A stretch of DNA of 64,000 nt from Saccharomycopsis fibuligera x Saccharomycopsis cf. fibuligera (GCA_001936135.1 CP012815.1:186001-250000), one strand, 5' to 3'; shown: positions 34,001-46,739, counted from the first letter of the stretch. Numbers and translations are program-made. The notes: generated by a model from the sequence alone, not told the origin.

Positions 34001-37000
34001 GTCTGTTGTTGTTGTTGTTTTTAATAGATTTACCAGGGTCCATTATTCTTATTTCTTTCTTCTTCTTACTTCTATTACATTCGTGTCATATGATATGCTA
34101 TCTACTACGATAGCAGGCATGCTGTAAAATCTATCTTAAAGAAGTCGCGATTTTTAGATCTTGCCACACCAACTATGGATAAAGATGAAAATCACAGGCA
34201 CTACTTACTTTTGCAAAGTCCAGTCACAAAGTCAAGCCGCCAAAAACACTAGACCGAAAAGCAGAGCTAGTGGAACCGGAGCTACGGTTAGCGCCCCTTG
34301 GCAACGAAACAGCAATACTTGGCGAAATATTGAAAAACAGCGGCATTACTTACCTTCAACAACCTTCTCTCTAAACAGATTTTTTATTTCATTGAGAGAA
34401 TTGTGAATTGAATTCTAAACTTTTTTGAACACCCGAGAGCTTTAAAGTTTTAGAGCTGAAACCAGCCAAACATGAATTCTGATCGGGCATTGCTATTGTT
34501 TTGCTGTTAGCTTTTATTCATAAAATTGTATTCTGCTATTGTCTTTGTGTATGCAGGCAACCATCTCCCCCGCCTCCACAGATATCTCTATTCTCCTATT
34601 TCGGGACTTCCCTATAGAGCAAGACAAACCTGGAGCAAAACCCAAAACTCGGAGAGTCAATGGTAGCAAACATACCTTTTCTGAATTAGTTGGTTCTGCT
34701 TTGGCATTCTTTAGGATAACTTATAAGCACATTCAAAAGGGGATTGGAATCCGATACTAAAAAGAGTGTTGGGGTACCAGTGTAGTACATACTTTTTGTA
34801 AAGATCTTAATTCTCTAGAGTACCAACTCCCATTTATAGGCATCTTCAGAGTTTGTGGCACTTATCAAACTCCTATCTATCAAATATACCACTAACTGAC
34901 ACACTAAAGAAGCAAATAAAATAAAATAAAAGACCGAACCCAGCACATCACTGGTTTCCGATGATCGGAAAATCGGAGAATCGGAGAATCTATGTTAATG
35001 TCAAACAAGCTTAGTCTGCGCCTTTTACTCACAACTACTAGAATCAGCAACTGCCAAGACAGAAGCCGTAATAGCAATGTAAAAGCAAAGCCAGACATTG
35101 CCAAAGAGAACTCCTTTAATCACGACACAAAACAAATATAACAAACGAAGGTAGGGCCAATTTGCTGAATGCTAGCTCAGTAAAGTAAGAAGTGGCAATA
35201 TCAATAGCAATATGAAGAGAAATGACAGTAAATGTTGCAATAATGCTACGCGAATGTCTCTCAGAAAGCCTTGCAAGAATGTTGCAATTCCAAACATATA
35301 ACTTCGTGCCCATTACATTAAACTATCGACATCAACATCATAATTACAATTTATGGTTCAGCATCTAAAGAATATAAACACAGGGTTGTATAAAATTCAT
35401 AAAGCCGAAATAAAACCTAGAGCAATATGCTTGAGCGCAATTGTTTTGACCACATTAATATGTTGTCTACCCCAAACAAAGCCACCATTTATAGAAATTA
35501 AGTCAAACACTTTGAGTGCAAGGCACTATGTATTCAATAATAATATTTTATAGGTAAATATCACCCTTTTTCTTAGTCATTAACTGCGGTCACTAACCAA
35601 GCGAGTGTGGGGCGCATTATTAAGTTTCTATTGTCTTCTGACGGCATTGGAACCTTGTATGGTATAACTAAACTTAGGGTCGGCAAGTTTGAAGGACAAA
35701 GGGACCAGAAGACAATGCCTGTTGAGTGATAAAAACGCCGCGTGTGACTTTACATTAAGTAACTTCATATATGGCTATAGTTTTTGATTATAGCAATATC
35801 TTACATCATGGGCACCCCCTTCACCCTCCTAAAAATCCTAAATCCATCAAATTCATCAAACCTATTGGCGCGTTAATATGGTATCATAACGGTTTTGTGT
35901 TAGCGGTCTCAGGGACCCAGGATCCGGGGTATCAGGCACTATCCTTCTTTCTATGGTTATTAATTGCGAGCTTTTTCATGTTTGTGTCTTTTAGACTTTC
36001 CCCGTTTCCTTCATTTCATTTTTCCATGCCCAAATGCTTGCTTAAATGCCTCAGGAGATTTCTCTCTCAAATCCCTAGTATAATCAGTATTATCATTATT
36101 ACATGGCTATATATTGCTATATTTTAATTACAATGACATGATGGTATGTACCACATAACCGTAAATACTATTGAATATGAATATACGAGTCAACAGAATT
36201 CAGAGATCGGCCATTTATTTCTCCTTTGAGCAATATTACGACCGGAACTCAAATCGAGAATCAAAAATAAAATTTCTTTTTGAAAAATTTGGAGTTCAAA
36301 AGAGGTTAAAGAAACCCAAAAGCCCTGAAATTCAAAATATGCAAATTTGGAAAACCAGATTAACACGCTTTATATTTTTTTGGATGTAGAAAATAGTAAG
36401 CCCTGCTATCAAAACCGCAGCGTATGGTTTCTTCATCAAATCGCTGCAAAGTATTAACGTAATGCGTAAAAAATAATATTTATTATTCAAGATTTACGAT
36501 TTTCATGAATATTTTTCCAAAAGTTTTCCTTTCCAGATTATTTAGCTAGGACTTGCATGTTTAATGCATATATAACCATTTGTGCGGATGTCTAGATCGA
36601 TTTTCAAAACACAAAGAAAAAAAAAAAAAAAAAAAAAAAAAAGGTAAAAAGAGTTATGACGTTACTGCATTACGCTTAAAATTATGACCTGCAGAAAAAA
36701 AATGTAAATTTGGAAAAAAAAAAAAAAAAAAAACGTTAACGTTGACTCCTCACATATTTTGTACAATTATCAGCACTTCAATCAGCCTACAACTAAAGTA
36801 AGGATCAATGCTAGAAGGGGACATGAAAATATCAAAAAGTAGATTTTTAGTTCTCCCAGGGGTTTCCGTTGTTTAGTAAAGCATTATATAGCATAATAAG
36901 TCGAGCGAATGACTAATAGCCGAGAATCTTAATCAATTGTTTTAGAGAATTCCGTCACATGATCTATGCGATATCATGTACTATTATGCGAGTTATCAAT

Positions 37001-38145
37001 TGTCAAAAACAATTTGCGTCGGTCCCTCAATTTAGCGAGAGCGAGAATATAAAGGAAGAAGAATTTCTATAGAAATTTGTGAACAAGACAAATACTTCAA
37101 AAACCATTTCAAGATACTTGTGGAAATGTATTCTGGTATTTATATAATGGCACGATGGCTGTCGTGTCTTTAACCTCAATAACTTCTCGGACTTTGACAA
37201 AAAAACTTGGCGGGCCAAAAGAAGAACAGGAAAATCTAACGTGCAAAGATCTTAAACTCTGCTTTCAGACCGTAATAAAAAAAAATTTTTAGGGTTCCTG
37301 CCTATCTGTCTAAAAAGTAGTGACATTGGCAAGGTGAACTCCGAGATTTCAGCCAAGCTTTTAATAATATTTAATTAACGAATACTGGCGGCGCTAGCTA
37401 TACTATGCTGCTTCGTGCTGTGTTGTGCCGATTTATGCCCCTTTGTGCTCCGGAGTTGGATATTATGGTGGAAATTGGACTGAATTAAAACCAGAGTCTC
37501 TTACAGTCAATGAAAAAGTTTGCCATATAGCACAACTATACTTATTATATACTGTAGACAGCTCTTGCTTGAAGATTACTGAGCCTCACCGGTTAAGTTG
37601 CCCCTGTGGAAAGAAAATTGTTTCATTCAAAAGTAGTAATGTTTATAGCCTTTTTCGGACTAATGCATCGTTTTGTAATGATGCATACTACACTGCAAAA
37701 AAAAAAAAAAAAAAAAAAAAAAGAAAGAGGTTGCGGTTAGCTGCATAGCTCTTTCGATCGGAACTTGGTGCCCGGAATTGGCCGTTAAAATAAAATGTTT
37801 ATTATGGCGAGGGTGAAGGGTGGCTTCGGAGTTTACATCCAAACCACAAATTTGGAAGTTGTATCAACTTGAAATAGCTTTGAAGTTTATAATTTGAGTT
37901 AGACTCAAGCTAAGTTAGGTTTAATATAAATACGTTGGTTTAGAAGACTTTAATCTACAGATTCTGTCATAGTTAACTCAAGGTAATAAGATTGTAGCGA
38001 TAATCACCGCCACCGTTGATATACCGGATTGCATACTGTTTTTCAATATAGGCATTTAACCTTTGAGCTACAACAATAATATTTTTGCAAATTCGCCAAT
38101 AATAAAAATTTGTCAGGGTTATGATAATATAGCGATAACTTAATA

Positions 38146-38388
38146 TCAAATTTTAATACAGATAAGTGTAAAGGAAAGAAGCCCGAAGACTTGATGGACT
38201 ATCAATTGATGGATTGATAATTCAGGGCCCTCCTTTATTTCTGCAAACACACTTGGAGGGCCCAAGTTGACATGACAGTTACCGGTCAATATTAAACCCC
38301 CGGTAAAGTTCGAATATCCACAGCTCAAGTTTACTTTTCCTGGCTTCCAATTGTAAGTGCGAGGGTGGTTTACATGCACTGCGTTCAT
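38146..38388 (-). CDS. Hypothetical 80-aa frame, possible decayed gene
   Basis: An ATG-initiated frame in the desert. The middle portion (LSCGYSNFTGGLILTGNC, then SIHQLI) has the spacing of half a cyanovirin-N-type repeat (S-C ... G-x-x-L-x-x-x-C), but the resemblance is short and may be chance. A 9-bp inverted repeat (38225-38233 with 38255-38263, GGGCCCTCC/GGAGGGCCC) lies inside. No signal peptide is evident. It could be spurious or a fragment of a lost gene. Confidence 0.18.
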   Translation of the reverse strand: MNAVHVNHPRTYNWKPGKVNLSCGYSNFTGGLILTGNCHVNLGPPSVFAEIKEGPELSIHQLIVHQVFGLLSFTLICIKI

Positions 38389-40439
38389 TACATACGTACG
38401 TTTTACTAAGCATTATTATTACGTATACATTAAACGCGAAGTAACGATTCTTTCGCTACAGCTGTGGCTACTTAGACAACCGCCGCCGGTCTAAAAAGTG
38501 GGTGTTTTACTATCATGATGACTCTGGTTAGAAATGGCCGAAATTCACGAGTTACTATCAATATGATCATTTTGTTTAGTATATGCGAAAAATACAAGAC
38601 AGTTACAATGATGATCTTTACGCCGCAGAATAAAGAAAAATAATTTTCAAAGTCGTGCTTCCGGTTTGTTTGATGGCTATGCAGTTTGAACTTACGTTTA
38701 GATGTTGTATGTCGTAATATTTGTTTCATAGAACATCAATACGTTTTGATCACGTTGCGTTAAATTGAATGATAATCTTATTTAACCAAAAATTATTTCA
38801 GTCTCCGGAAGTGAGATTTTGACCGGTTTTAACCTGTAGAAAACTCGAACCGAATTGGTGAATATTGAGATTGATACGCCCCCACAATAACTGATTATTG
38901 TTTCTGCATTTCGTTTTATGTCTCTACTTTTATTTTAAACTTTTTTATTTCTGTTATTCTCAAAGATTGCGAGCAGAAGCGGTGTTGAAAAAAGTACAAG
39001 ACCGAATTGAAATTAAGTTATTGTACTTTGACAGAACCGAGCGGGAATTGTAAATACCATATAACGATATACTATACTAACATTTAGGTTATTACTTAAA
39101 GCAGTGAAGCTTAGCTATTGTATATCGGATTCTATATATACTATACGACACAATGAAGTGATGGTCCCGTACTCCGATCAAATGAAAGAGACACAAAATA
39201 TCACAACAAAGACATTTACTAAATTATAACGTCTTTTATTTGCCTAGGTGTCTCGAGTTTCCGCCTCAGCAATGTCTGGTTTGATTTACTCCTTCGGATT
39301 ACTGCTTATGACTATGTACAGTACGGCGGCTATGATGTATTATAGCTTTAGTTTTCTTTTGAAGCTGTAGTTAAACGTCTTATCCCCACTTCTCCCAGCT
39401 GTAAAAACAATGAATTCTCAACCCATTTGCTTAACAATGTCTGGAAATACCATATATGGTAGAAGTTCCAATGCCTTTGCTCGTTATGCTTTCGAAATGT
39501 ATCAACTATTAGTATGATTCTGGTACTGCAAACACAGCCAGCGTCCTGTTGTGACCACATTTGCTCAACTAGAGCTCACAGCGTAACGGTGTTACCATCT
39601 AAGTTCACCGCTAGCCTTATTGTCCTAAACTGGTCTACTTTGGAAGTCATGGTTTTTTATGATTATCTGATATTCTAGTCCGAACAAACAGGAGCTGACA
39701 CCAAATATATGGCGATTCCGTGTAAGTATTATTGTTAATACCTCTATGAAAAATACAAATTATAAGTTTTATTGTGCTCTGAGATCTCATCATAACCATA
39801 TAGCTGTTAACCTATCTACACAAATCCTATCAATCACAATTTACCATTGCTTGTTTCTTTTGTCTAAGTTTCATTCAATGAAGTCTCTGTTTTGCAGGAT
39901 GTTATTCCTTGATTTCAATCTAAATATTTCGTTCTGTCGAAGTTTGTGTTTTTTTTTTTTGTTTTTTTTCCTAACCTTTTAATTCTTCATTCAAAACCTA
40001 CGGTGACCTACAACAGATCTTGAGATTAATATTTGCATGTTAATGTATAGCGCTAAAAATCTCTAACCATTAAGCGCTTCACCCTTTGGCAAGGTTTTCC
40101 TGCTATTGCATCCATCGCAGGTCCGTGCTCCTTGATGCTGCTTCATGCTCCGGAGTATTTTCTCATCTGTTTCTCTAAATTAAGTCTTCCTCTTTTTTCA
40201 ATAGGGCCCAATGAGGCTAGCCAAACTCCGTCTTGGCCGCCCAGCCTTAGCCCTGGTGTTAGTATCAACGTTGAAGCGCTAACTGTAGCCATGCATCAAA
40301 GCCCAGAAGTTGTAACAATTTCGATCATTCAATGTAGGATATCCTCATCTACACCTTGGCCCGCTTGCGTATAGATGCCCCGCCAAACCATTCCTGCGGT
40401 TTATCTTGAATGACCGTCATTCACCCACTCAGTAGCTCA

Positions 40440-40760
40440 CAATAATAATAACAATCAATTTCAATACACCAACTGCTGTGTGAAGCTGAGCTCGGCTCCC
40501 CGCGCCATACCTACCCTCGGACATTTCACAAACCAGTAGTACCGAGCACACCAGCACACGCTAGTTGCCGCATGGGTTGGTCAGCCCTGCTACTCCGGGA
40601 GCCAGCAGAGTTCGACCAGTTGGCCAACTGTGCGTGAGTGCGACAGAGCGTGGAAGCGTGCGTTTACAAACAATACTGTTGCGCCGCGCTAATTAGGACT
40701 AGCTGAGGCTGCTTATGGTCAACTACCAGCCAAGCTGAGCTGGCTGGACAGGCTGGTTGT
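40440..40760. other. GC-rich island upstream of STL1
   Basis: About 320 bp visibly richer in G+C than the surrounding AT-rich desert, with many CAG/CTG/CGC words and two AGCTGAGCT words (near 40484 and 40733). No frame or RNA structure was recognised. It begins about 1.2 kb before the STL1 ATG, so it may be a distal regulatory region, a non-coding transcript or foreign DNA. Confidence 0.4.
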
Positions 40761-41020
40761 ATATCATTGTATAATCATGTAAGTACATAATCCCATACTT
40801 TATACAAACACAACATTTTTATATTGAATTGTAAGATATATAGCACTCTAAATACTTTTCCTTTTATTAATTGAATCCCCAATTGCAGTGCAAAACTGGC
40901 TATTGTTCTAGTTACAAATTCCCCGTTGCTCGATGCGCAAGGCAGCATATTTCTGCGCCTAGCTTGATAGTCAGCCAGTCAAAGTTAATGACCGAGGGTC
41001 GTCGCTGCCACTGGAGCAGC

Positions 41021-41044
41021 GCTGCTGCTGCTGCTGCTGCTGCT
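41021..41044. repeat. (GCT)8 trinucleotide repeat
   Basis: Eight tandem GCT units about 580 bp before STL1, outside any recognised gene. Confidence 0.9.
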
Positions 41045-41398
41045 CAAACCTACTTTTGTATTTTTCCAGTCTTGTTTTTGCTCTGAGTATTTAAGTTGCA
41101 GCCCCACGCACCCACGCACTCAACACTGCCTACACTACATTACATTACATGCATTGGCCAACGGATAATCCCCATATGATGTAATCTTGCAATTGCAATT
41201 TGCAGTGTCCGCTGCAGCATAACTGCAAGCTAGATGTAAGTTCGCTGCAGACTAAATGCAAAAGCTTCTGCAAAGATGCTTAAGCACTGAAAACAACAAC
41301 ATCAATGATGCGTTATTCTGCGTACAGAAAAAGAAAAAAAAATTTTATACAGTGCTTTACTACTATTTACTTTATGTTACATACAAAAAAACAAACAA

Positions 41399-41411
41399 CG
41401 GGGCCCGGGGG
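41399..41411 (+). promoter_or_regulatory. G-rich box upstream of STL1, Mig1-like
   Basis: CGGGGCCCGGGGG follows an A-rich stretch about 210 bp before the STL1 ATG. Both halves fit the Mig1 core SYGGGG in part. STL1 is glucose-repressed in S. cerevisiae, so a Mig1-type site is plausible but unproven. Confidence 0.4.
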
Positions 41412-41621
41412 CAGGCAGGCAAAAGGAAATTTTCCAACCTTCAGCATTATTATAAATATATTGCAATATCCCAGGTTGGCGTTTCAAAAATTATGTCTAA
41501 TTCTTTCTTTCCCTCTTCTTTCCTTTCCTCATAGTGTTCATTGCCTATATTTTGTTATATACACTTTCATATACACATATTATATTATACACACATATTA
41601 TCAACAAAGTATTAATCAAAT

Positions 41622-43379
41622 ATGGGCTTTTCAAGTACTGCTTGGGTTGATTCCCTAGTGGATAGAACAGCCACTGCTGGTTTAAGAGGTAGACCACTTA
41701 GAGTATTTACCACCATCATTGGTGCCATTGGTTTTTCCCTTTTTGGGTACGATCAAGGTGTTATGGGTTCTCTTATTACTGGTCAACAATTTAATTATGA
41801 ATTCCCTGCAACTAAATCTCAAGGTGAAAGTGACAGACACGCAACTGTTGTTCAAGGTGCCGTTGTCTCTTGTTACGAAATTGGTTGTTTCTTTGGTGCA
41901 TTGTTTGCATTGTTCAGAGGTGAAAAATTGGGTAGAAAACCAGTGATTATCATTGGTGCTATTATCATTATTATTGGTACTATTATTTCCACTGCAGCCT
42001 TTAGACAAAGTTGGGGTTTGGGTCAATTCGTCGTTGGAAGAGTTATAACGGGTATTGGTAATGGTATGAATACTGCTACTATTCCTGTTTGGCAATCCGA
42101 AATGTCTAGACCAGAAAACAGAGGTAGATTGGTTTATATTGAAGGTAGTACTGTTGCCTTTGGTACTTTCATTGCTTACTGGTTGGATTTTGGTATTTCA
42201 TATGCTGATGGTTCTGTTGCTTGGAGATTCCCAATTGCTTTCCAAGCTTTCTTTGGTATTGTTCTTTTGTTTGGTATCGTTGTTTTGCCAGAATCTCCAA
42301 GATGGTTGGTTGTTGCTGGTAGACCAGAAGAAGCAAAGACTATTTTGGGTCACATTGAAGATTTGGATCCAAACCATGACTTTGTTATCTCTGAATTGTC
42401 CGTTATTAGTGAAGGTGTTGAAAGATATGACAACGCTGGCCAAGTCGGTTTCAAGGAAATGATGGACAGTGGTAAAACTGCCAACTTCCAAAGAATGATT
42501 ATTGGTGCATCTACTCAATTTTTCCAACAATTCACTGGTTGTAATGCTGCCATTTACTATTCTACTGTGCTTTTCAACGACTCTATTGGGTTGGATTACA
42601 AGTTGTCTCAAATTTTGGGTGGTGTTTTCTCTACTATTTATTTCATTGCTTCTGTTCCTGCTTTTTTCATTGTTGACAAAGTTGGTAGAAGATGGTTGTT
42701 TTTGGTCGGTGCTACAGGTCAAGGTGTCGCCTTCCTTATTACTATGGCATGTTTGGCTGCTGGTGGTAAAGAAAACGCTAAAGGTGCTGCATTTGGTTTG
42801 TTCTTCTTTATTTGTTTCTTCGGTTGTACTATTTTGCAATTGCCATGGGTTTACCCACCTGAAATTAACTCTATGAGAACTAGAACTGTTGGTGCTGCTG
42901 TTTCTACTTGTACCAACTGGCTTTCCAATTTCGCTGTCGTTATGTTTACTCCAATTTTCGTTCAAGATGCTGGTTGGGGTGCTTACTTGTTCTTTTCTCT
43001 TATGAATTTCATCTTCGTTCCAATCATTTTCTTCTTTTACCCAGAAACCACTGGTAGAAGTTTGGAAGAAATTGACATTATTTTCGCCAAGGCCCACTTG
43101 GATAAAGCTTTCCCATTCAGAGTTGCTGCTAACTTGCCTAAATTATCATTGCAACAAATCAAGGACTACACTGAAGACTTGGGTATTTACGATGATGAAA
43201 AACAAACTGATGAACATATCGAAGACGTGCAATCTAGCTTTAACAAAGGTTCCTCCATTAACGAAAAATCCAACAGCCAAGAAGATCAAGCTGCCGCTGC
43301 CGCTGCCGCCAACGGTCAAGGCAACAAGGGTATCTTTACTGGTGAGAATGCTGCTAACAACACTAGCACTCAAGCTTAA
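41622..43379 (+). CDS. STL1: Glycerol/H+ symporter of the MFS sugar-porter family
   Basis: A 585-aa protein with the 12-span sugar-porter architecture. Motifs: GFSLFGYDQGVMGSLITG in span 1, GRKPVIIIG after span 2, GRVITGIGNGMNTATIPVWQSE, PESPRWLV (about 222-229), the span-7 signature STQFFQQFTGCNAAIYYSTV, DKVGRRWLFL, and the closing PETTGRSLEEIDIIFAKA. Across spans 1-4, span 7 and the closing motif it resembles yeast Stl1 more than the hexose carriers (Stl1-type NYEFPATK, DRHATVVQGA, STIPVWQSEMS). Stl1 imports glycerol with protons at the plasma membrane in osmotic stress and on glycerol. The C-terminal 80 residues are hydrophilic with a short poly-Ala run. Codon bias is strong. It is isolated between two gene deserts. 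Confidence 0.9.
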   Translation: MGFSSTAWVDSLVDRTATAGLRGRPLRVFTTIIGAIGFSLFGYDQGVMGSLITGQQFNYEFPATKSQGESDRHATVVQGAVVSCYEIGCFFGALFALFRGEKLGRKPVIIIGAIIIIIGTIISTAAFRQSWGLGQFVVGRVITGIGNGMNTATIPVWQSEMSRPENRGRLVYIEGSTVAFGTFIAYWLDFGISYADGSVAWRFPIAFQAFFGIVLLFGIVVLPESPRWLVVAGRPEEAKTILGHIEDLDPNHDFVISELSVISEGVERYDNAGQVGFKEMMDSGKTANFQRMIIGASTQFFQQFTGCNAAIYYSTVLFNDSIGLDYKLSQILGGVFSTIYFIASVPAFFIVDKVGRRWLFLVGATGQGVAFLITMACLAAGGKENAKGAAFGLFFFICFFGCTILQLPWVYPPEINSMRTRTVGAAVSTCTNWLSNFAVVMFTPIFVQDAGWGAYLFFSLMNFIFVPIIFFFYPETTGRSLEEIDIIFAKAHLDKAFPFRVAANLPKLSLQQIKDYTEDLGIYDDEKQTDEHIEDVQSSFNKGSSINEKSNSQEDQAAAAAAANGQGNKGIFTGENAANNTSTQA

Positions 43380-43746
43380 TTTTTGTATTAACTGGCTGAT
43401 GATGTCAGTTGTATAAATTTTTCTGTATCTTGTTTGTTCTTTCAGTTTGTGAGGGTTTCTTTTGCAAAGCGTTTAGTTTTTTTTTTTTGTTATTTGTTCA
43501 TTTTTTTTTCTCTTGTTCTACTCTTATGCAATCATGATTACATTTTTAACTCATTATTCCTTATTACCATAATTATCCTCTTACATCTATTTTACCCCCT
43601 CCTGTCATACACATTCTCATCCCTTATTACATTTCCTAATATCTACTCAATATAAAGTTTCTAATTTATTCATTATACAGTTTGTCAACCAGTACTTTTT
43701 GCTCATGTCTATCATAATTGTTCGTATTGATGATGAGGTGTTTTTC

Positions 43747-43776
43747 CGCAAAATTTTAAAATTTTAAAATTTTGCG
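43747..43776. repeat. 30-bp perfect palindrome CGC(AAAATTTT)3GCG
   Basis: Three AAAATTTT octamers bracketed by CGC and GCG. The whole 30 bp equals its own reverse complement. It lies 370 bp after the STL1 stop. Confidence 0.95.
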
Positions 43777-46739
43777 ATTTTGCCCCGCCATTTGAGCAGA
43801 AGCAAGCACTAATGGGGTTTCGCTTTTCTTTTTTATTTTTTGCCCTGTGGAGAGCCGGAAGTCAAAGCGCCAAAGCTTAATTGTGTGTTCTGAATTTTTT
43901 GTTTTTGCAGAACCTACAATTATTATTAAAGCTCTTCTGTCCTCTTTTGAATAAATTTTTAGCTTTTAGCTATGTTTATTGGCTTTTGAGCGGAGTGATG
44001 GTGGTAGTTTATGACTTGCTATTGAGGCAATAATGAAGCTATGTTGATGATATGGCCGCAACTTATACTATCACTTCTAAATTTGCTTATACTTTCCGTT
44101 TTCACTTTTAGATATCGGTAATTTTTCTATTGTTTCAAGCCAAGATAGAGATAACATGGCGGATTTGACATGTAGTGGGTATTGAACTGATAAGTGGTGC
44201 ACGCATTGGTAAGTGACCACAGTTATGGATCAATTCTTTACAAGCTTGCAAATTCGTATGGTTCCTTATAAAGAGATATCTGCCTGTAAGTCATTATAGA
44301 TAATTCTCTAATAGTAATTATACATATTGCAGTAGGCAGGGGCTATATGGCACTATTGAAAATTGCTCTTGCCAAGAATTATACTCTAGAAAATTTATGT
44401 GTGTATCCTCCTTTATTTTCGCATTAGCATTCTAGCTAATCTATTAGTCAAGTATAAGTAGTCTGTAGAACTTTTTTGTGGGGCTCCTTTGTATCTTTTG
44501 AAGTTACTTGTATCAGACAGGTTTCCCATAGAACTGTTAACGTTACAGTAAGTAAATCAGATGGTGATAAGGACTAGACAATAAGATCAGCAATTTTGGC
44601 AGAGAACTGAAATCTTGTTTCTTAAGTACTTTCGCCCTTCTCATATTTATTTGTCAATTAAAGCTCAAAATGCGATCTTTTTTATGTTTCTGTCACTGAT
44701 TAATAGAGCAATGATGAACTAAGTTGGAAGAATAGCGAGCTCGATCACCATATTCATGTACTCACAGTTAGATTATTTCATGTATAGTATAACACTAGCA
44801 GATGATATGTGGTCATTTTCAGGTTAGAGAGCTTAATAAGTGTTGCTGTCATCAGCCAAGAGTCAACCTAGCTTCTTTTTTTCTGGCATGTTTTTAGCGT
44901 TTCGTTGATTTCTTTAAATTTTAAGATTTAGTGACGCGAGATTTCTAATTTGCTCTATTGTGCGTCCCCTTTCTTTTTGCAAATTTATTCGTATAATTTG
45001 GTAAACTAGGAGTTTATCAGTCATCGACTCTCAGTTGTCTGCTATCAGTTATTATTAATCCCAAGTTGGCTGGGAGTTAAGATAACTGCTCTACATGTTC
45101 TCGATCTTGCAATATATAAGATGCCGTAGTATCCTACTTTAATTTCGCTTATAACATGAGATCGACTAGCTAACATGATTTACTGAATTCAGTGTCACTG
45201 GAAAAGTGAATTCTTGGATTAAATTTCGGCAGCTGTCTTTGGTTTGACCTCCAATAATCATTCGCCAACATTGAAGGCCTGAGATTAACATTAAGCGAAA
45301 TTTTCTAAGCTTGGAAGAATGCATTCATGCAGTCTAAGTTTGTGCGACAAACATTCAGCAGCGACGCCCATTTATACAATCGTCTGTTCATGTATTCATA
45401 AACTTATTTATGCATATACAACTAACGCTAGCCAAATAGTCATATATGGTAATTAGTATCAACAGACATCCTAAAATATAAATCTACTCTATCACATCAT
45501 GACCAAGCTCGTCCAATTATTAAACCCAGCTGTTTTGTACAACTTCAATAAAAGAGCGGCCTGTGTACATGAGGCGGGTGTATATCAATTTAGTTCTCTC
45601 GCTTCTCAGAGTACAGAAGATTCAACCTAGCCTGGTCTTCAAATAGATTCGTTTGAAATGTGGATACTTCTTGGCAGCCTTACTTAGTTTAAACTGTGTT
45701 AGTGCTAACGTTACATTTAGTGAGTTGAGGCAGGTATTGATCCTAGCCGACCACCACAACTGAAATTCAGCTATGATAAGATATTTACCGCGTAGAAAAG
45801 TGGCACTACTATACTATACGATAATGCAACACAATGCTGGGATAAATTGACGGTAAAACTCCCTTTAATATTTCGCTCTGTCTGAGGTTTTAATTTTGCC
45901 GTGTATATTTGACATTTCAAGCATACATAGAGATATGAGCACATCCCATGTATTGTGATGTCGTTTCTCCAAGTATAATGACAGTTATGCCGGATAGGGC
46001 TTCTTAGCAACTTCTTCTAATCCATTGACTTAATTTTTTAAGGAACATCATCATAATACACTCTATACTTTATTGCTATCTCTATTCGTCAATGTGTAGG
46101 AACAAAACGGAAAATAAGGAATACAAAAGAAAGCAAAGCCATGCATTGATGAATGATTAGCTAATTACCTATGCTTGAGTAAACGTCGGAAAAACGTTAA
46201 AAAGAACATTGAGGGAAGAGGAAAAAAAAGAGCAATCAACAGAAACAACACAACAATATACAATCATTATTATCGTGAGCAAAGTGCTTTCTTGTAACAA
46301 TAACAACTTCTTATACGCATTTCGGTCAATCTGCCAGCCTATAGACATAATTACAAAATACAAAGATAGATCTTCATGTAAGTCAATATAAACACAGTAC
46401 AGTATATGAAGCGCATTTATTTCGCCGCGGGGTTGGCGTACCCAAAGCATTTTGCGAGCATTTTGTAAGCCACAGGGTTTAGTCATTTGCAAAATAAGGC
46501 AGCACAAACGGGAAAACAACAATATAACTCCCAGTCAAGGCACCACGCAACACTCTGCTGTTCTCTATTAATACAGATGTGTTGACATGTGTTGACATGT
46601 TTTAATACTTTTTGTCACAAGTGTAAGTGTATCAATTGAACTCAATGGGGGGAGGGGGCATTGCACCAAAGTTCAAAGTTGCTACTGCTTTGCTTTCTTT
46701 TATATATATAAAAGGGGTACTATTGTATTCTATACTATT

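Larger units (their letters stand above)
28907..41621. other. 12.7-kb gene desert
   Basis: From the PEX12 start to the STL1 start no convincing protein gene was found. Frames are short and many start at non-ATG codons. Two ATG frames of low confidence are listed separately; a third, 35771-36127 (+, 118 aa, two hydrophobic segments), I judge likely spurious. The region carries many long A runs (29286-29308, 30055-30072, 31777-31800, 36617-36642, 36714-36733, 37697-37722), a cluster of ACCGACC words, short tandem repeats and a GC-rich island at its right end. I saw no tRNA B box, LTR pair or long inverted repeat by eye, but long imperfect repeats could be missed. Gene spacing elsewhere in the window is under 3 kb. 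Confidence 0.75.

Noticed and set aside
35771-36127. 118-aa + frame with two hydrophobic segments
   Set aside because: ATG-initiated but no family, and T-rich DNA easily encodes hydrophobic runs; kept only as a note in the desert entry.
37425-37748. 107-aa + frame ending in poly-Lys
   Set aside because: The Lys run is a 26-base A homopolymer; no domain.
42198-43097. 299-aa frame antisense to STL1
   Set aside because: It is the mirror of strongly biased STL1 codons, has no domain, and the sense strand is a clear transporter.
46169-46522. 117-aa - frame in the second desert
   Set aside because: Begins at TTG, with no domain.
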